A stretch of 5,546 bases of DNA, taken from NCBI GenBank assembly GCA_016763915.1, contig JAESSX010000312.1, positions 1 through 5,546 on the forward strand. The letters are read 5' to 3'. A program made the position numbers and the translations under genes. A model generated the notes under the pieces. That model did not search any database, was not told the DNA's origin, and saw only the letters and a program-made list of their open reading frames with translations. The stretch is from Rhodospirillales bacterium. GTDB lineage: Bacteria; Pseudomonadota; Alphaproteobacteria; Rhodospirillales_A; Casp-alpha2. Positions 5,486-5,546 of this stretch are shown in pieces (the first letter of the stretch is position 1; each line of letters starts with the position of its first letter).

Positions 5486-5501
5486 TCTTGTACCAACAAG
5501 A
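5486..5501. promoter_or_regulatory. Small inverted repeat ahead of the right-edge gene
   Basis: TCTTGT-ACCA-ACAAGA is a perfect 6-bp dyad 26 bp before the candidate start at 5528, in an AT-rich stretch. It may be an operator or a leader hairpin; short enough to be chance. Confidence 0.3.
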
Positions 5502-5527
5502 TAACAATAATTCATTCGGGGGAGTAC

Positions 5528-5546
5528 ATGGTGGTGGGCGTTGAGA
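5528..5546 (+). CDS. Probable 5' end of a further gene (partial)
   Basis: ATG at 5528 opens a frame to the window edge (MVVGVE). GGGGGAG (5518-5524) lies only 3 nt ahead of it, so the in-frame GTG at 5531 or 5534 could be the true start. The preceding AT-rich non-coding stretch is typical of a 5' flank. Too little is present to suggest a product. Confidence 0.4.

Noticed and set aside
5261..5515. 84-codon minus-strand frame
   Set aside because: It overlaps the end of the plus-strand gene, has no ribosome site of note and shows no recognisable features.

Overview
The window looks like a chromosomal piece of a GC-rich proteobacterium. An alphaproteobacterium (Rhodospirillales-like) is the best guess, based on the style of the gene remnants and the codon use; this is inference, because no rRNA or intact tRNA is present to anchor it. 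The left half (1-2823) is a tight leftward (minus-strand) operon for a CDP-activated deoxysugar. A glucose-1-phosphate cytidylyltransferase (rfbF) makes CDP-glucose, a CDP-glucose 4,6-dehydratase (rfbG) makes CDP-4-keto-6-deoxyglucose, and a SAM-dependent sugar C-methyltransferase of the TylC3/NovU/TcaB9 type would add a carbon branch. The last gene runs off the left edge. Spacing is 6 bp between rfbF and rfbG and a 4-base ATGA overlap between rfbG and the methyltransferase, so the three are probably translated together. The product would feed a surface glycan (O-antigen, capsule) or protein glycosylation.

The middle (about 2836-3610) looks like a scar. Just upstream of rfbF is an 83-codon reading frame that resembles only the extreme C-terminus of a SPINDLY/OGT-type glycosyltransferase. 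Facing away from it on the plus strand is a frame that resembles only the C-terminal part of a phage or plasmid primase/helicase. This is followed by a stretch resembling the 3' end of a tRNA, and then by a 14-bp hairpin with a GAAA loop. Together they suggest decay of a mobile element and loss of most of a glycosyltransferase gene at this edge of the sugar operon.

The right half holds a striking minus-strand gene (3707-4477). It encodes a 256-residue, proline-rich, extremely acidic protein with no lysine or arginine at all, two helical repeats and a perfect 21-residue tandem repeat. It has a strong ribosome binding site. Its upstream region (4478-5029) is a long AT-rich non-coding stretch with a nested inverted repeat. 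It also has a strong minus-strand intrinsic terminator with no gene in front of it, which suggests a small RNA or an attenuated leader. A small acidic hypothetical protein (5030-5311, plus strand) follows. A probable start of another plus-strand gene lies at the right edge (5528).
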